A stretch of 64,000 nucleotides of DNA from NCBI GenBank assembly GCA_003439945.1, contig QVRM01005202.1, forward strand, positions 512,001-576,000, in the 5' to 3' direction. How positions within the stretch are numbered: the first letter of the stretch is position 1; every line of letters begins with the position of its first letter. Shown in pieces: positions 48,913 to 61,367 of this stretch. The notes below the pieces were generated by a model. It ran no database searches. It was not told the origin of the DNA and saw nothing but the letters and a program-made list of their open reading frames with translations. The position numbers and the translations under genes are program-made. This DNA comes from Dermanyssus gallinae (taxonomy: Eukaryota; Arthropoda; Arachnida; Mesostigmata; Dermanyssidae).

Positions 48913-49052
48913 AATATTATGATGATTGTTAATAATTTACAATACGTTTGCACACTCGGCAATGCTCGCCTTAATAAAAATGGTGGTAAAAAGGTGTTAC
49001 GTGAGGTTAAGAATCAGCTGCCCGTGTCCTTGCTTGATGGTAGCCCCCGCTC

Positions 49053-49545
49053 TTATGGACTCGGTGCGAGCGGTATATCCTCAAGGTCCCTTGCATCGTT
49101 AAGACGGTAATTTTTGTGATCCCGAGCCCCAATAGCGTACTCGCAGATTCGGAATTCCATACACCACTCATAGAGATAGTGATGGATGCGCGCTTTTGCC
49201 AGGTCCCTGTTCGGGCCGCAAACCTCGGCATCTAAAACCCGGACCTCGATTGGTTTTGTAATTACGAGGTCGGGCTTTAGACCCAGTGCGACCGGTCGAC
49301 GGAATATTCGCTCACGAACCACCTCATGACCCCTCTCGCGGAGAAGACGCGCCTCGCGACCACAGACGTCGTCGTGTCTCTTTATAGTTTGCTTGTGTGT
49401 TGTATCGCACATCTGAGCGACATAAGCCAACGTCTCAAGCGCATGACACCCGTGCCTACAATGTGTGTTGTAGCCGGGGCGTCTCCTGGCCAATCTGGCA
49501 CGCGTTGGTAGTGCGTCAGCAATGGGCCAGAGCGGGAATATCGGA
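49053..49545 (-). pseudogene. R2-like C-terminal zinc knuckle and restriction-like endonuclease
   Basis: Begins FPLWPIADALPTRARLARRR, then CRHGCHALETLAYVAQMC, a Cys/His knuckle in which the expected His is Tyr (LAY rather than LAH). The endonuclease follows as GLKPDLVITKPIEVRVLDAE, with PD and a second Asp 12 residues on, the PD-D pattern of R2-type restriction-like endonucleases. The frame ends early (DIPLAPSP and a stop); the true C-terminal residues continue in another frame to about 48980. The open frame beyond 49560 is antisense to the nested element and is not part of this protein. Confidence 0.75.
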
Positions 49546-50090
49546 GAAGATGGTGAAATTGAGGGTGAACAAGTCATATACAGGCAAATGGAAATTGGCG
49601 ATGGGTTCCAGATCGAGTTTGGCAAGTATATATGGAAAGGAAAAGACGGAAAGGGGCGGGGTAGAATGGGTATACGATAATTCAAGAGCGAGCGGGCTAT
49701 TGGCAGATGCCAGGGCAGGGATGTTGGATACAAGGATACAAAGAGCTAAATATGGAGGGACAAAGTACAGAATGTCGAGCATGTGGGCTAGGGAATGAGT
49801 CAATTGAGCATATTGTTAAAGAATGTACAGCCCTAGGGGGAAGCAGAGATATAGAGCTGTCGGATGCCCTAGCTCTAGGACCAAACGTTAGAAAGGACCT
49901 GGTCGATATTACAAAGAAGAGGCTGTCCCAATGGAAAGCAAATACTCAGTAGGTATGGAAGTGTACATTGATTATTCAGATGCATAGGTAACATATATGC
50001 TGCCGCTCTAAGCGCCCCTGATAAAAAAGGGTGACATGTGTATTTAGGTATGCATGCCAAGCGAATAATAAATCAATCAATCAATCATAA
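49545..50090 (+). mobile_element. 5'-truncated copy of the SGNH-type retrotransposon (3' end)
   Basis: Encodes the ORF2 end: KSYTGKWKLAMGSRSSLASI, VYDNSRASGLLADARAGMLD and, after a frameshift, TECRACGLGNESIEHIVKEC with an intact Cys-Cys-His-Cys motif, ending RLSQWKANTQ. The 3' tail finishes with AATC repeats (about 50071-50087). It is inserted in the R2-like element on the opposite strand. Comparison with 38130-38470 shows the same coding end and the start of the same 3' region. Confidence 0.78.
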
Positions 50091-50224
50091 TGAATGACTA
50101 CCTCCGGATATCCGCGAGTCCGGAGTGACCAGGGGCGGAGTCATGACTCACCATGTCGAACGTCTTAGAGAGGTCAATTGAGGCAAGTCTGAGCTCACGT
50201 CCCGCAGACTTGGCATCGTTAAAA

Positions 50225-50328
<104 letters not shown>

Positions 50329-50337
50329 AATAAATAA

Positions 50338-50362
<25 letters not shown>

Positions 50363-50368
<6 letters not shown>

Positions 50369-51367
50369 GTATTTTTTATTAATTCACTAAAGTATTGAAA
50401 GATAGCAGTGCCGAACAGTTGCTTTACACTGATCAGATTTACCCCCATGACATCAAAGTTGCTGATGATGCCACTGCCAGTATTGGCACAGTCGTAATCT
50501 GACTATAAAATATATCTGTTGCATTATACTTTAAAGTACTACAAATCTAGTAAAAGTAGTATGCTAGCTTATTTGCCATTTTCCTTCTAATTCAACAAGC
50601 TATACGTTTTTACCAGTTTTCATATGAGGCCCACTCTTCTTCTATATTTGGCGATTGTGCAAGCGACTACTCATATACACTTATTTATATTCGCTAATAA
50701 AGTATGACGTAATCTATGTGTACCCTCATTTTATACGTTTAAGTTTGTTGGAAGATTATGCTAGGGCATACCTGACCACGTGCTAATAATCACACACTCA
50801 AGCAGGAAGCTTGTACTACATATATTTTTCATCGGGCTTATGAATAAAAATCTCACTAAAGCATAACTTGTGACAGAAGTCTTTGAAAATATACTTGTAT
50901 CCTATGTGACATCTTCCTTTAAAGGCATTCTCTTAGCGGGATTCTTCCCGGAGGAGTGCAACACGTGCTTTTGGCTGCCTCCTTGGCCAGGAGAATGTTT
51001 TTGCAAGCCTCTCACCCATTTTCACTATTCAAAGGAGCTCATTTTCACCTTATTGCTGACTTAACGTGTTTTTCTCTACGATTTGGTACGATTAACTTTT
51101 TACCCCGCACAGAATCGAAATCCAATTGTTTTGTGCGGACTATTATGTGTATCATTGTATTTACGTGTGAAACAAGGTTTATTTATGTAGAACATGAGAG
51201 AAGAAACACATCGACTCTTACCGCTTGTTAAGGCCGATCGTCGCCTTACAATAGATGACGTTCATATTTTATGACATCAGCCCGTCCAGACACGTATATG
51301 TGTGTGCAAACGTATTCACTACGTTGGCCCGAAGTTATCGTGCAACTCCACGAGGTTGGTTCGTGAA
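50363..51367. other. No gene recognised
   Basis: AT-rich DNA. The frame at 50870-51231 has no domain or splice support. Confidence 0.5.
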
Positions 51368-51649
51368 TCACACCTGGATAATTTGAGACCGGTATTTTAT
51401 CACGCTACAAGCAAAGTCAGCTGTCGATGAGTAAATTAAACGGGCAAGGATAGCGAACCAGAAATTGCCGTTTGATCGAAACGGATGGTGATGCAACCGA
51501 TAGCCCCGGGCTAGTTTTTCAAAGAATCGACTTTGCTTCGCATCTGTACATGGCGTTACACGCATCAATAGCAAATTAACGACTGTGCTAATAGCCACAG
51601 CCACATTGATACCGACAATAACAATAATAATATATATTTTCTTAAACAA
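51368..51649 (-). CDS. Possible exon with a membrane segment (uncertain)
   Basis: The minus frame gives a hydrophobic stretch (YIIIVIVGINVAVAISTVVN) followed by RVTPCTDAKQSRFFEKLARG and SNGNFWFAILARLIYSSTAD, ending SQIIQ at a possible GTGTGA donor. No ATG start. The AT-rich coding of the hydrophobic part could be fortuitous. Confidence 0.25.
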   Translation of the reverse strand: MFKKIYIIIVIVGINVAVAISTVVNLLLMRVTPCTDAKQSRFFEKLARGYRLHHHPFRSNGNFWFAILARLIYSSTADFACSVIKYRSQIIQV

Positions 51650-51743
51650 CTATTTATTATTAAATGTTACGTACATATATCGTCATTGTTGATATGTTGT
51701 TTATGATAATTTATGATATTATAATTATGAATGTTGTCTGTAG

Positions 51744-51894
51744 GCTGATGCCCTGCAAGCATCACATTGGCATTTCCGCGTTGAGGTTTCAGCGACACGC
51801 GTTGTTGAAGAAAGCTGCAAAGCTCCAAAGCGACTTCGAGGATCTTCTCGCCACGCGTTTTGTTGTTAGCTCAAGCGCCGCGTCCCCTGCCTGA
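51744..51894 (+). CDS. Possible terminal exon (uncertain)
   Basis: Follows the acceptor GTTGTCTGTAG. One frame reads LMPCKHHIGISALRFQRHAL then LKKAAKLQSDFEDLLATRFV and stops after SSAASPA. A second frame is also open for about 43 codons, so the choice is not certain. No partner exon found. Confidence 0.27.
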
Positions 51895-53213
51895 ACTCCG
51901 GACATATGAACTCTAAAGGCCATGAAGACGTGGTCCTGCATTAGATGCGCGTATAAACGCCGTTTATGCATTTCTCGTTGGTGAGCGATATGGCCGGCGT
52001 CCATAGTTATCCATCCACGGTATACATGGGCGTTCGTGTCCGAAACAGTACTGTGTTACAGCCGTCCGGGTGACACCTGTCGCCTCGTTGCTGGCCATAT
52101 GGCGCCACGGTGGACGCCAAAATGCGCGCCCTGAAGATTTCGTTTATGGCGTCATGGCGGCCTTGCTGCGTGGCGCTTAACGGAAAGCTTAGCACAGCTA
52201 AGCCGATCCAGTCTACGCTCCTCTTCCACCGTTCCACAGCATTGGCACATCTGCCTTTGGAACATTAAGCTTTTTGTAGCGTGAGGTTCGGGAAGAATGC
52301 TTTATGCACACGCAGCGCTGATGTGAAGGAGCGCGTGGGTAATGTCGGACTCCCTGGTGGTATGGGGTTTCCCACTAAAAATCCCTAATACTCACGTTTA
52401 CACCGCCCCCCCCCCCCAGGGTTCGGTACTGTTTAGAAACAATGAGCTGCTGAGTCTGAGGCCGCTGACTTCGCGAAATCGCTGGAATCGCAGACAGATC
52501 GCGGGGTGTACCGGCGAGCTCAGACCGGGAGCATGTCCAGTCATACCCAAGCGGCCTCGGATGCGACTGCCTCCAGTCGGATATCATCGGCGTCTGTCTG
52601 ACTCACGAGTCGAACTCGGTGAGTAGCCCGAGGGGCGATTTGGCTCGACCCCTTCCGTCTGCTGACCTGTTCGTCGGACGTTGGGCGACTGGATTGGCGC
52701 TCGTTTTAATGCCAAATGGCACTCTATTTGTGGCCGACGCCCTGGTGATAGCCGCAACAACAGGAACACCACCGTTATGCAAAGAGGTAGGAATATGGGC
52801 AAGACAAAGCCAGCGACTAACCGGATACCTATTTCGTCCAACCGGATCGGCAGGCTTGCCTGCTGCCTCCGCATCCTGTCCTCCAGTGTGAGGTCGAGAA
52901 TATTCTCTAGAGTGTGAGGTCGAGAATATTTTCTAGAGTGTGGGGTCGAGAATATTTTTCGCCTCACCTTGCCGTCGAGATCGAGCGTTTCTGCTGGCAG
53001 ACGGAAAGTGTGCGAGGCCACCTTTAGTGCTTCCATAGCGTCCCGCAGCAGGAAGCTCGGTGCCGTCTAAAATGGGCCCAGCCCTTAGTAGAACCTGAAA
53101 AGTTGTTTTCTCTCTTTTGTCAACAGAGAGCGATTATGTCGGTAAACACCGCTGTTTCCAGGAGACCAAATTCACACTACCATGACCCACGAGGAAACGG
53201 GAGACCATTTTGT
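51895..53213. other. Unresolved GC-rich stretch with a 26-bp triplication
   Basis: The minus-strand frames (52004-51789, 52237-52007 and 53036-52584) read like broken coding sequence, possibly an old retroelement, but no diagnostic motif is present. Three copies of a 26-bp unit (AGTGTGAGGTCGAGAATATT...) lie at 52885-52960. A C-run of about 13 bases sits near 52408-52420. Confidence 0.35.
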
Positions 53214-53563
53214 TTAATTAGTCGGTAAAGTACATGCATACTTACTAATCAAATAATTGTACCCCTGCAGGTACAGTTCGCATTTTAAGAGGTAGAGCTG
53301 TAGCCCGATCCAATGCTCAAACGCCCTCAAATACGAAATGTCGTGGAGTAGAACGTTATGATCGTCGTTCAAAAGGGTACCGTCGTCGAGGTAAAAGAGA
53401 GGGATCCTTGAGTGAACTCGTTTAACGAATTGGTGCAATAAAAAGGTAAACCTTCCCAAACATCAACGGCGTTGGATTGCTGTATGTATGATGTATCATC
53501 AGGAAGAGGGCCGAGGCGAGCTTCTACACTTTCTAATCGAAGCATCCTTCGCTTCTTTATCAT
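53214..53563 (-). mobile_element. Reverse-transcriptase palm relic (YLDD motif)
   Basis: The minus frame reads IPLFYLDDGTLLNDDHNVLL then HDISYLRAFEHWIGLQLYLL and KCELYLQG. This is RT motif C (YLDDGTL) followed by the GLxL...KCEL segment, as in REL-type non-LTR elements with YLDD in place of the commoner YADD. Upstream, in another frame, ESVEARLGPLPDDTSYIQQS may belong to the fingers. Isolated and broken. Confidence 0.75.
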
Positions 53564-55540
53564 AGATTAAAAGCATATTTAGGCAAAGCGTGTGCACTTA
53601 GAATAGGTGCCCCAATTCGGGTATAATCAGCATCTTAAGGACATCGTATACGCGTAGTTACCCAGCTCGCCAAACTGTATTTCGCTGTACTGTTCGCTCA
53701 CTTCCAAAAATGCGTATAAAGGAGCAACAATCGCGAAACTCAAAATAGTGCTAGTGTTACAAGCCGCATGTGTAGCCGATACGACGGATACGAAGATAAG
53801 CATAATAATGTGGTGAATAATATTATAGTGGTGCTGTGTTCTGTCTTTTTTTTATCGCAGAATCAAAGCAAACAGCCATTGCCAAAATATCAGCAGCATG
53901 TTAACACAAGACAATCTATAACGGCCGGCTAAAAGGCGAATAAGATAAAAACGAAAGAAATACCGACGTCGTCATGGTAGATTGTTATCACTATCGCCTA
54001 GCTACAGCCAGTTGTTATTGTTGCTAGAATTTTGTTACCCACTCGTTTGTTATTCGACATTGTTTGTTTGCTTCTCCTATTAGCCGTTGAGTGCGAGTCG
54101 TCTGTCGTCCAACGTTGTTGCAGGGCTCTGAGACTGCACTGCTGGAACGAGGACGGCCAGAGGAAACAATGCGACAACATTTTGTTATTTTAGTTTTAAA
54201 AGCCACGACAGAACGTGATAATACGAAGCTATACCTAACACTTCATTAGCATGTTTTTTATATGTATATCTACAACCAAATCAATCGAAAAAAAATAAGC
54301 AATGACACCATTAATAGTAACTAAACCGACTGAGTAGTTACGATTTACGTAGCACCACTGATTTCCTCCTACTTAACTCAGTTAACCCACGTTGCGAAGC
54401 TGTTTGGTTTGTTATCGGCACGACTGTATGTTGACCTATATATTTAAAAAGCCGTAGAATCGAGTAAAAGGCAAGTTACTGGCAAAAATTGCATGACCTT
54501 CAATTCAAGTCAAAACGTTGCTATCGGCCGTCGACAGTATCGACAGTACACCCAAATCCCATACAAATATCAAGGTTACTATAACTGGGTGATGCTATTC
54601 CCACGTCCTGCGTGAACGGGTTTCGCGGAGAGCGTCGGCTGCTGATGGTGGGCGGCGAATACACGCTGCATACTTCGATGCAGTCAAGTTTGGAACTCTG
54701 ATTTGGATTCAGAAATTGTCACAAAAACAAAGATTTTAAACCTGAATAACTCGCAACCACATGCGCATTTGTTTTTGGCATCGCACACACATGTAGGACA
54801 GAGCTCGTTGTTGTGTCATTGCCGTAATAAAGATGCTCATCCAACCGAGTTCGCATTTCACTATGACAAGTTTATTCGACGTTAGTTCTAATTCTGTAAT
54901 TGCTAGTAAACTACTGCTACTCTATTGTACGGGACGGCGCTAACTGGAAGGAGAACAAGGGCCAGGTTCAACACCGGCTGGTTCTGTTATGCTTGGTTAG
55001 TATGCCGAAGGCTGAATTGTTGTTGTTATTGTTGTTGTTGTCGCTGTTGCTGTCGTTGTTGTTGTCGCTGCTTCGGTCGTAGGCTGCCAGTGGTTTCGCT
55101 TGATGATGTCATTTGCTCGAGCCACAATTAAAGATTAGATGCGTTTTCTGTCCCAATTTGAGCAGGCGTTTTTCTCTCTCTTTTTCAGCCGTTGTTATCG
55201 ACGTATCGTAGTGTCCACTACTTCTGTCCTGGACTTGCCGCAGTACGTGGCATGTGGCACTGTGTCTACACCGCACCATCAGCTCGTGGGCAGTGCTAGC
55301 CAACAACAAATAACCAGCCAATTCGTCGGATAACTGCGCACAATGTCAATGCGGCGACAACGAGATATCGACGAAAGGATCGATGGCTGAGCAGATCCGG
55401 AACGATTAGACACTTCGCCAGTCGTTGTCCAAAGACAAACTGCCCGCGCGTCGTGTGAGCTTGTCGTGTGAGGGCGAATGCATAAAGCACGCCGGTTGAA
55501 CCGTTACGGCCATATATGACACATAATGCGTTCTATGCAG
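53564..55540. other. No gene recognised
   Basis: AT-rich, with GTT/CTG-type triplets at 55015-55080. At 54118 an acceptor-like GTTGTTGCAG is followed by two alternative open frames, but neither is compelling. Confidence 0.45.
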
Positions 55541-55690
55541 AAATATATATATATATATATATATATTACTTGGTGACAACCATTGTATATATATATATAT
55601 ATATTACTTGGTGACAACCATTGTTAGCTAATGATATATATATATATATATATATATTATTTGGTGACAACCATTGTTAGCTAATGACAT
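55541..55690 (+). repeat. Three tandem units of TA array plus a 23-31 bp sequence
   Basis: Each unit consists of a TA run followed by TTACTTGGTGACAACCATTG (the third has TTATTTGG). Units 2 and 3 continue TTAGCTAATGA. Confidence 0.88.
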
Positions 55691-55715
55691 GTAAATCACA
55701 AACTATCAAATAGTG

Positions 55716-56041
55716 CTGGTCTATAGTATTGAACTGTTCCAGAACTTAGTTATCAATTGGACTGCTAAGCATATCGCCCCCATGGGATCTATTGCACTCG
55801 AATTGGTTCTCACACCTCGTGTCTTTGCATTCCTCGCTCGGCTATTATGTTTCTACATCTGTTTCTTCCAAAGCTGGCCTATGGTATTGAACTGTTCCAG
55901 AACTTAGTTATCGATTGGACTGCTAAGCTTATTGCCCCTAGGGGATCTATTGCACTCGTGCATTAGTATTTGTGCTCGTACCTCGTGCATTTGCATTCCT
56001 TGCTCGGCTATTACGTTTCTACATCTGTGTGTTCCAAAGCT
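55716..56041 (+). repeat. 158-bp tandem duplication
   Basis: Unit 1 starts at 55716 and unit 2 at 55874. Both contain ATTGAACTGTTCCAGAACTT and end TTCCAAAGCT. Divergence is about 10% with a small indel. Non-coding. Confidence 0.85.
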
Positions 56042-56964
56042 TCTCTTTAGAAGAAGCTTAACCCGTCTAATATGTTAAATTCGTTCACTTTTAATTCATA
56101 ATTAATTAGCGGTACTGCGTAAGTGGCAACTTGCAGCTTAAATAGTGCATTGGCTCCCCAGAGGCTTCAAATGTTAGAGACCTAGATAAAAATCTGTCGA
56201 ACGTCCGAACAAAAAAGAGGCAGCCCGGGTTTGCCACAGGAGGTCGATGCCCTTCGGGAGAGATACTAACAGGCTCATAGAAAACTTAACGAGTTAATTC
56301 CTCGGCACTAGCCGAAGTCGCGGCAGAGTCATTATGGTTCAGCTCTTTAGCCCGCCCTCTGCACTCTTTCTGGAGATGATTGATCAAAAAGCGACCGCCT
56401 TGTTTATCCAGCGGGCTGTACGAGATTGTAGGCGCTTTGAAGTGAATAGTGCTGACTTCCCCTCCGTCGCATTGGACGAGGTGGAGTAGGCAAGGAGTGC
56501 CTCGCACACATCAAAGCCCCTGCAACAGAGGGGATACCCCAGAGGTGGTTAGAACCCTCACAATACGCCCTCTACAAACGCGCTTCAGAGGCTACTACAA
56601 CGGCAAAGGAGCAGCAAACACTTTAATACTGGCACGGAAACATTTTTCTGAACATCTGAACAAATAAAACGGACTATCTGTATCATAAAGACACAGTCGC
56701 TTTCTGTTACGATGTGCACGTTTTTTTATCGGTTGTTTTTTTATTCACCCTACCAACACAAATACACCAACACCTATATTACACAAACACACATCGACTT
56801 GATGAATACAATGAAGACAGTACAGCGAGAATTTGGCCCGATATCCATATACACCGACACCTGAGGCGACGCACAGAGTGCGGAAGTCGTTTGTACTGCA
56901 CCAACAGCATCAAGAGAGCCAGAATTGTTTAATCTATTGCACGGTAATTTATTGGTTTAAAAGC

Positions 56965-57003
<39 letters not shown>

Positions 57004-58423
57004 ATTCTGCTGATTTCTCCTTCTAGTCCTCACCTACGAAAGAAGGAGAACGAACATCAAAAGGAAAAGAGCCGAAATGGTTTTGTAAGGTACAGCTTAT
57101 AAAGCCGTTCGTACGTTCAGGCACGGAGATTACTAATTAGGAACAGTCATATATACGCATTTACGCGTTACAACAGGTTTTTTAAAGGGGGAAATGCTTT
57201 TACGCACGCTGGCTGGTAATAATAGCGGGCAGTGTGGGACTCAACAGCGGCGGAGAGTATATAACTCAAATCTATCCGCATGTAATACCCACTAAAAACT
57301 ACGCCCCCCAACCCCCTCCCGGCTTGGAATTGTAAAACTCCGGTTGTAAAAGTCTAAACTTCGAAACCAGGACGGGGGAGCCTTGTAATCAAACCCTCAC
57401 CGGTGTCTTCGGGCGTTTTCTCTCTCATGACAGAATCGAGATATTTGATTCAGTCCATTCAGTCAGCGGCGAAGGAGTGCATGCCGGACACAATATCCGC
57501 CGTTCTCCGTCTAGCCCTTACGTAGCCTAAGTTGTGGCGATGACGCAGCAACGGTTTACGGCAGCCTAACCGCCAGGTCAATATTTTTGAAAGTATTTGT
57601 TAAGCCAAACGTGCATACTACCAGTCCTAGATGCTGGCTTCGAAAGCGGAAGAAGGGGGTAGAGCTGGTTACATTGGGTAATGTTCTAGTATTTCTCATA
57701 TATATATATATATATATATGTTCTTTGTGAAATCTATGCATATATTCTTCCGAAATTATCTGCCATGTTCCATACGTGTATGTACGCAAACATCGAGTTC
57801 TTGGCAACATCATGATACCAAAAAAGTGACCAAACTTGGCAGACGCTGGTTTACATAGTACAGCTGTAGGCCTAAAATATAGCCACTCATAAAAACTATC
57901 ACATGCCACTACAGGCATTAAAACGTGCGCTAATAATAGAATAGGCACTTCTTAGAAGAAAAATAATTCTCTTATATAAAAGCAACTGTATCTTTTGTTT
58001 TGTTTAAGGAAGAGGTAGAATTAATGTTTAGTAAATAAATAAAACTCGCCAGTCTGTTTTGCTAACTATGGCTTTCTCTATTAGTGTAGCGCAGGTGCCA
58101 TTATTTGCGTTCGAGCCAACGTCTGAAATACATTAGGCAGTCTTTTTCTGCAGTATTGAGTTCAACTTGTATTATTATATCAACATCAAGCGCACAACAT
58201 ATCAGTGTCAGGACTACTACAGCAAAAACCATCGCTTCAGCGACAATTACAACAGCGAAACGTTTTAAACTCTGCGAATTTATTCGTATCGATTCGCCAT
58301 ACAGCTTGCTTGCTAGCATTGGCAAAATATAACCTTAATTTTCGAACGCATCTGTTCGCAGGGTATCTGTATAGTAAACGTTTCTATATATAAATAGGTA
58401 AGGTGCGATATTTAAGCTAATCG
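56042..58423. other. No gene established; TA arrays
   Basis: TA arrays at 56967-57000 and 57698-57720. Frames near 56286-56667 are open on both strands without recognisable domains. 57180-57540 reads as broken coding-like sequence on the minus strand, but I cannot assign it. Confidence 0.4.
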
Positions 58424-58532
58424 TATATATATATATTCATATATAGAAAATATTGTGATGATTTCTTAATCATTTACAATACGTTTGCACACTCGGTGGT
58501 GCTCGCCTTGCATATATATATATATATATATA
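58424..58532 (-). mobile_element. 3'-terminal 64 bp of the R2-like element inside a TA array
   Basis: Positions 58446-58509 match 48910-48972, the extreme 3' end of the R2-like element, at close to 90% identity by eye; the shared core includes TTTACAATACGTTTGCACAC. TA arrays flank it directly on both sides (58424-58445 and 58511-58532). This is what an extremely 5'-truncated insertion into a TA array would leave. Confidence 0.8.
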
Positions 58533-59096
58533 ATCGTATATATATTTATATTTATGTGAAGATAGAGAGAAGGGACCATAAGACAGGGGAGCGCACCAAA
58601 GCGACCGTTAGGCACACCTGTATGTTTCTTTTTCGATATTATGGATAAAGAATCGAAAATCTTTTTTTTTGTTTGCTTTATTTCTGTTCGTGATCAGTCT
58701 TCTTTGTTACTTTACTTTGATGGAGTTGCCCCGCTGGTGGTGATGACGCTAGCGACCGTTCAGGCTGGGTATTCCCGCCGATCTGCCGGATACTGTTCTG
58801 TCATATTCTTCTGTGTGTGGGGTGGTGCCACCGACAGAGAACAAATGGTACGTGGACACTGACAACAGCAACAACAACAACAACAATAACAACAACAACA
58901 ACAACAACAAAAACCGCAACAACAGCAACAACAACAACAACATTCTGTGCGGGCCGATCGTTGGTCCGCGCGAAATACTATTTCTGTCGATGCATGTTCA
59001 CTAGATACGCGTATACGTAAGTCAGATACGTGCGTACTGTGTTCGTATGCATCTGTGTATGTATTTGAGTGTGTGGGTTGACTTGGCCCGGCTTAG
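58533..59096. other. No gene; CAA array
   Basis: CAA/CAG triplets at 58864-58942. The 3' part immediately precedes the acceptor of the exon at 59097. Confidence 0.55.
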
Positions 59097-59301
59097 GGTG
59101 CAACACAACGACCAACTTGTAGAGCGAATTACGTGCGCGCCATGCAATCGTTATGAGGACGACAACGTTTATAATGTTGGCCATAATTATTGCACGCAAA
59201 GACCATGGCCAGATCTAGAGTACAAACATATCGTGTATCGCTGTTCTGTACGAAACGCCTACCATTATCGTTCGTGTGTGTGTATGACTGAAGATGGCTA
59301 A
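59097..59301 (+). CDS. Terminal exon of a cysteine-rich protein
   Basis: Follows the strong acceptor CTTGGCCCGGCTTAG. One base completes the previous codon, then 67 codons and TAA. It reads VQHNDQLVERITCAPCNRYE, then DDNVYNVGHNYCTQRPWPDL, EYKHIVYRCSVRNAYHYRSC and VCMTEDG. Six cysteines, including CAPC and a CxC near the end, suggest a secreted or extracellular disulfide-bonded domain; a cystine-knot-like C-terminus is possible but not demonstrable by eye. No upstream exon with a matching phase was found. Confidence 0.47.
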
Positions 59302-59367
59302 ATAACTTGTTATCAAATAGATTGTGAATTTCAGTTTTTACCTACCAGTTGTGTTCGCTCCCGTACT

Positions 59368-59412
<45 letters not shown>

Positions 59413-60094
59413 AATGGTATTTAAAATATTTACACCATTCTGAAGTCAATTAGATCACCACTAAAACATGACTAGATTGTTGTATAAGAATTTATGTTTT
59501 TGTTGGTGTGTATGCAGTTTTCAGAACACAATATATGACTACAGCTAAGCTTAAGCGACGCAACGACCTCGGCAGCTCTCTCTAACGTCGACTTCTATTT
59601 GTCAGTTCTGCTATTGACTTTTTCACTGAGCAATGTCACTGGGTAACGGACAAGAAGCGTTATACTAGGCATTTCTTTATGTGTTTGACCTGAGACACAG
59701 GCGGAAAGCCTAGAAGTGATTGAGCCGAGATCCTCAATATATCCTATACAAAGAAAAGCCAAGAAAGACTTAGTTAAAAATTAAATCGGCGTGTTTTGCT
59801 GCGTCAGTTCTAAAACAGTGCTTAAACTATTAAAGCTATATCGAGTTATTACCGGAGTCTTGGGACAGAAAGCGTATGAGCCGCCGCACATGCCGAAGAT
59901 TGTTTTAAAGATTCCGTAAGGGGAGAGCACAACTCGGACGATAAACCAAAGCCTGAATATGCTAAAATAAATAAATAATGCTAAATACTAGCAGCTGGAT
60001 GACATTTGATGCCTGAAGGAGGTTTAAGTCACTTCTAAGCTGTGTAAATCGATTTGTCTCAAAATGAGTGTCGCCAACCTTATATATATATATG

Positions 60095-60184
<90 letters not shown>

Positions 60185-61324
60185 GATTCACCCACTCAAA
60201 GTACGTAGCGGAACCGAAAAACGTTTTTCGACTGCTGTTGTTCCGTGGACATCGGAACGATCAGCGAGCAAAACTGTAGCAGCAGAAATAACAAAAACAA
60301 CAACAACAACAACAACGACGACGACGACGATAACAACAACAACATAACGGAATAATAATCAGTTAAGATACGATAATCATCTGTGTCCGAGATGGCTTAT
60401 TTTAGATGAATACACAGACAGACAACTGGCAACACTGGCCGAACTACTCGAATGCCTATCATATCTGAAATGGATCCAACAGACACGGATCTATCGGTCT
60501 ATAGAGGACGGGGGGGAGGGGTAGCTACGCCGGCGTATGCGGCAGCACCCGTCCACCAGTTAAGAGTCGCTCGTGATTTTTTTTACTTCTCATCTGCCTC
60601 TTGCGTTCTTCTTTACTCTCTTATTATCTGTACCTCTCTGAAAATTGCTGTGAAGTCCTCACAGCAAACGGTTCGTCCCCCTTGACGTCAACTCAACGGC
60701 AGTCCGAATCGACGTCAACAACAGGACGACGCCGGCGACGATTGACAGTGAATTCGCCACCGCCACAGTGAGGTGAGAACACCGTCCGCCCAAGTGATCT
60801 CATCTCTATATTTCTGCCGAATTTTCTATCACATCTTGCGCCAGAAACGTCGGGGTGGACAAGTAGGAGCTATAACAACAACGACGACGACAACAACAAC
60901 AACAAAAACGACAGCAAATAATAACAAATAGCAACGACGGCAACGAGCAAACTACAACAATAAACGTATCAACAGCAACTACATCGACAGCAACCAATGA
61001 CAACGAGTAACACACATAACAGAAACTAACAATAAGCATGAATCACAACTTCAACGGCAGCAACAACAACAACAATAACACTGAAAGCAGCAATAACAAC
61101 AACAGCAACAGCAGCAGCAGAAGCAACAACAACAACAATAACAACAACAGCAACAACAATAACAGCAACAACAACAACAACAACAAAAACAACAACAACA
61201 ACAACAACCAATGGTCGGGAATCAACTTGCGGTCTGTCCAATATGTTATCGTCGTTGTGGAGCAAGCTGCTAGGATGCGACCAGCTATCACCAAACAACA
61301 TTATCACCAGTATCGTCAGCATTG

Positions 61325-61367
<43 letters not shown>

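Noticed and set aside
49560..49733. N-terminal part of the 226-codon minus-strand frame
   Set aside because: It is antisense to the nested SGNH-type element; the R2-like coding region begins only about 49545.
52421..52618. Candidate plus-strand exon between a C-run plus AG and a GTGAGT donor
   Set aside because: No third-position bias, residues without protein-like pattern, and the C-run may mimic a pyrimidine tract. The opposite strand is equally open.
55541..55690. CRISPR-like spaced repeats
   Set aside because: Spacers are TA arrays, only three units, in a eukaryotic context.
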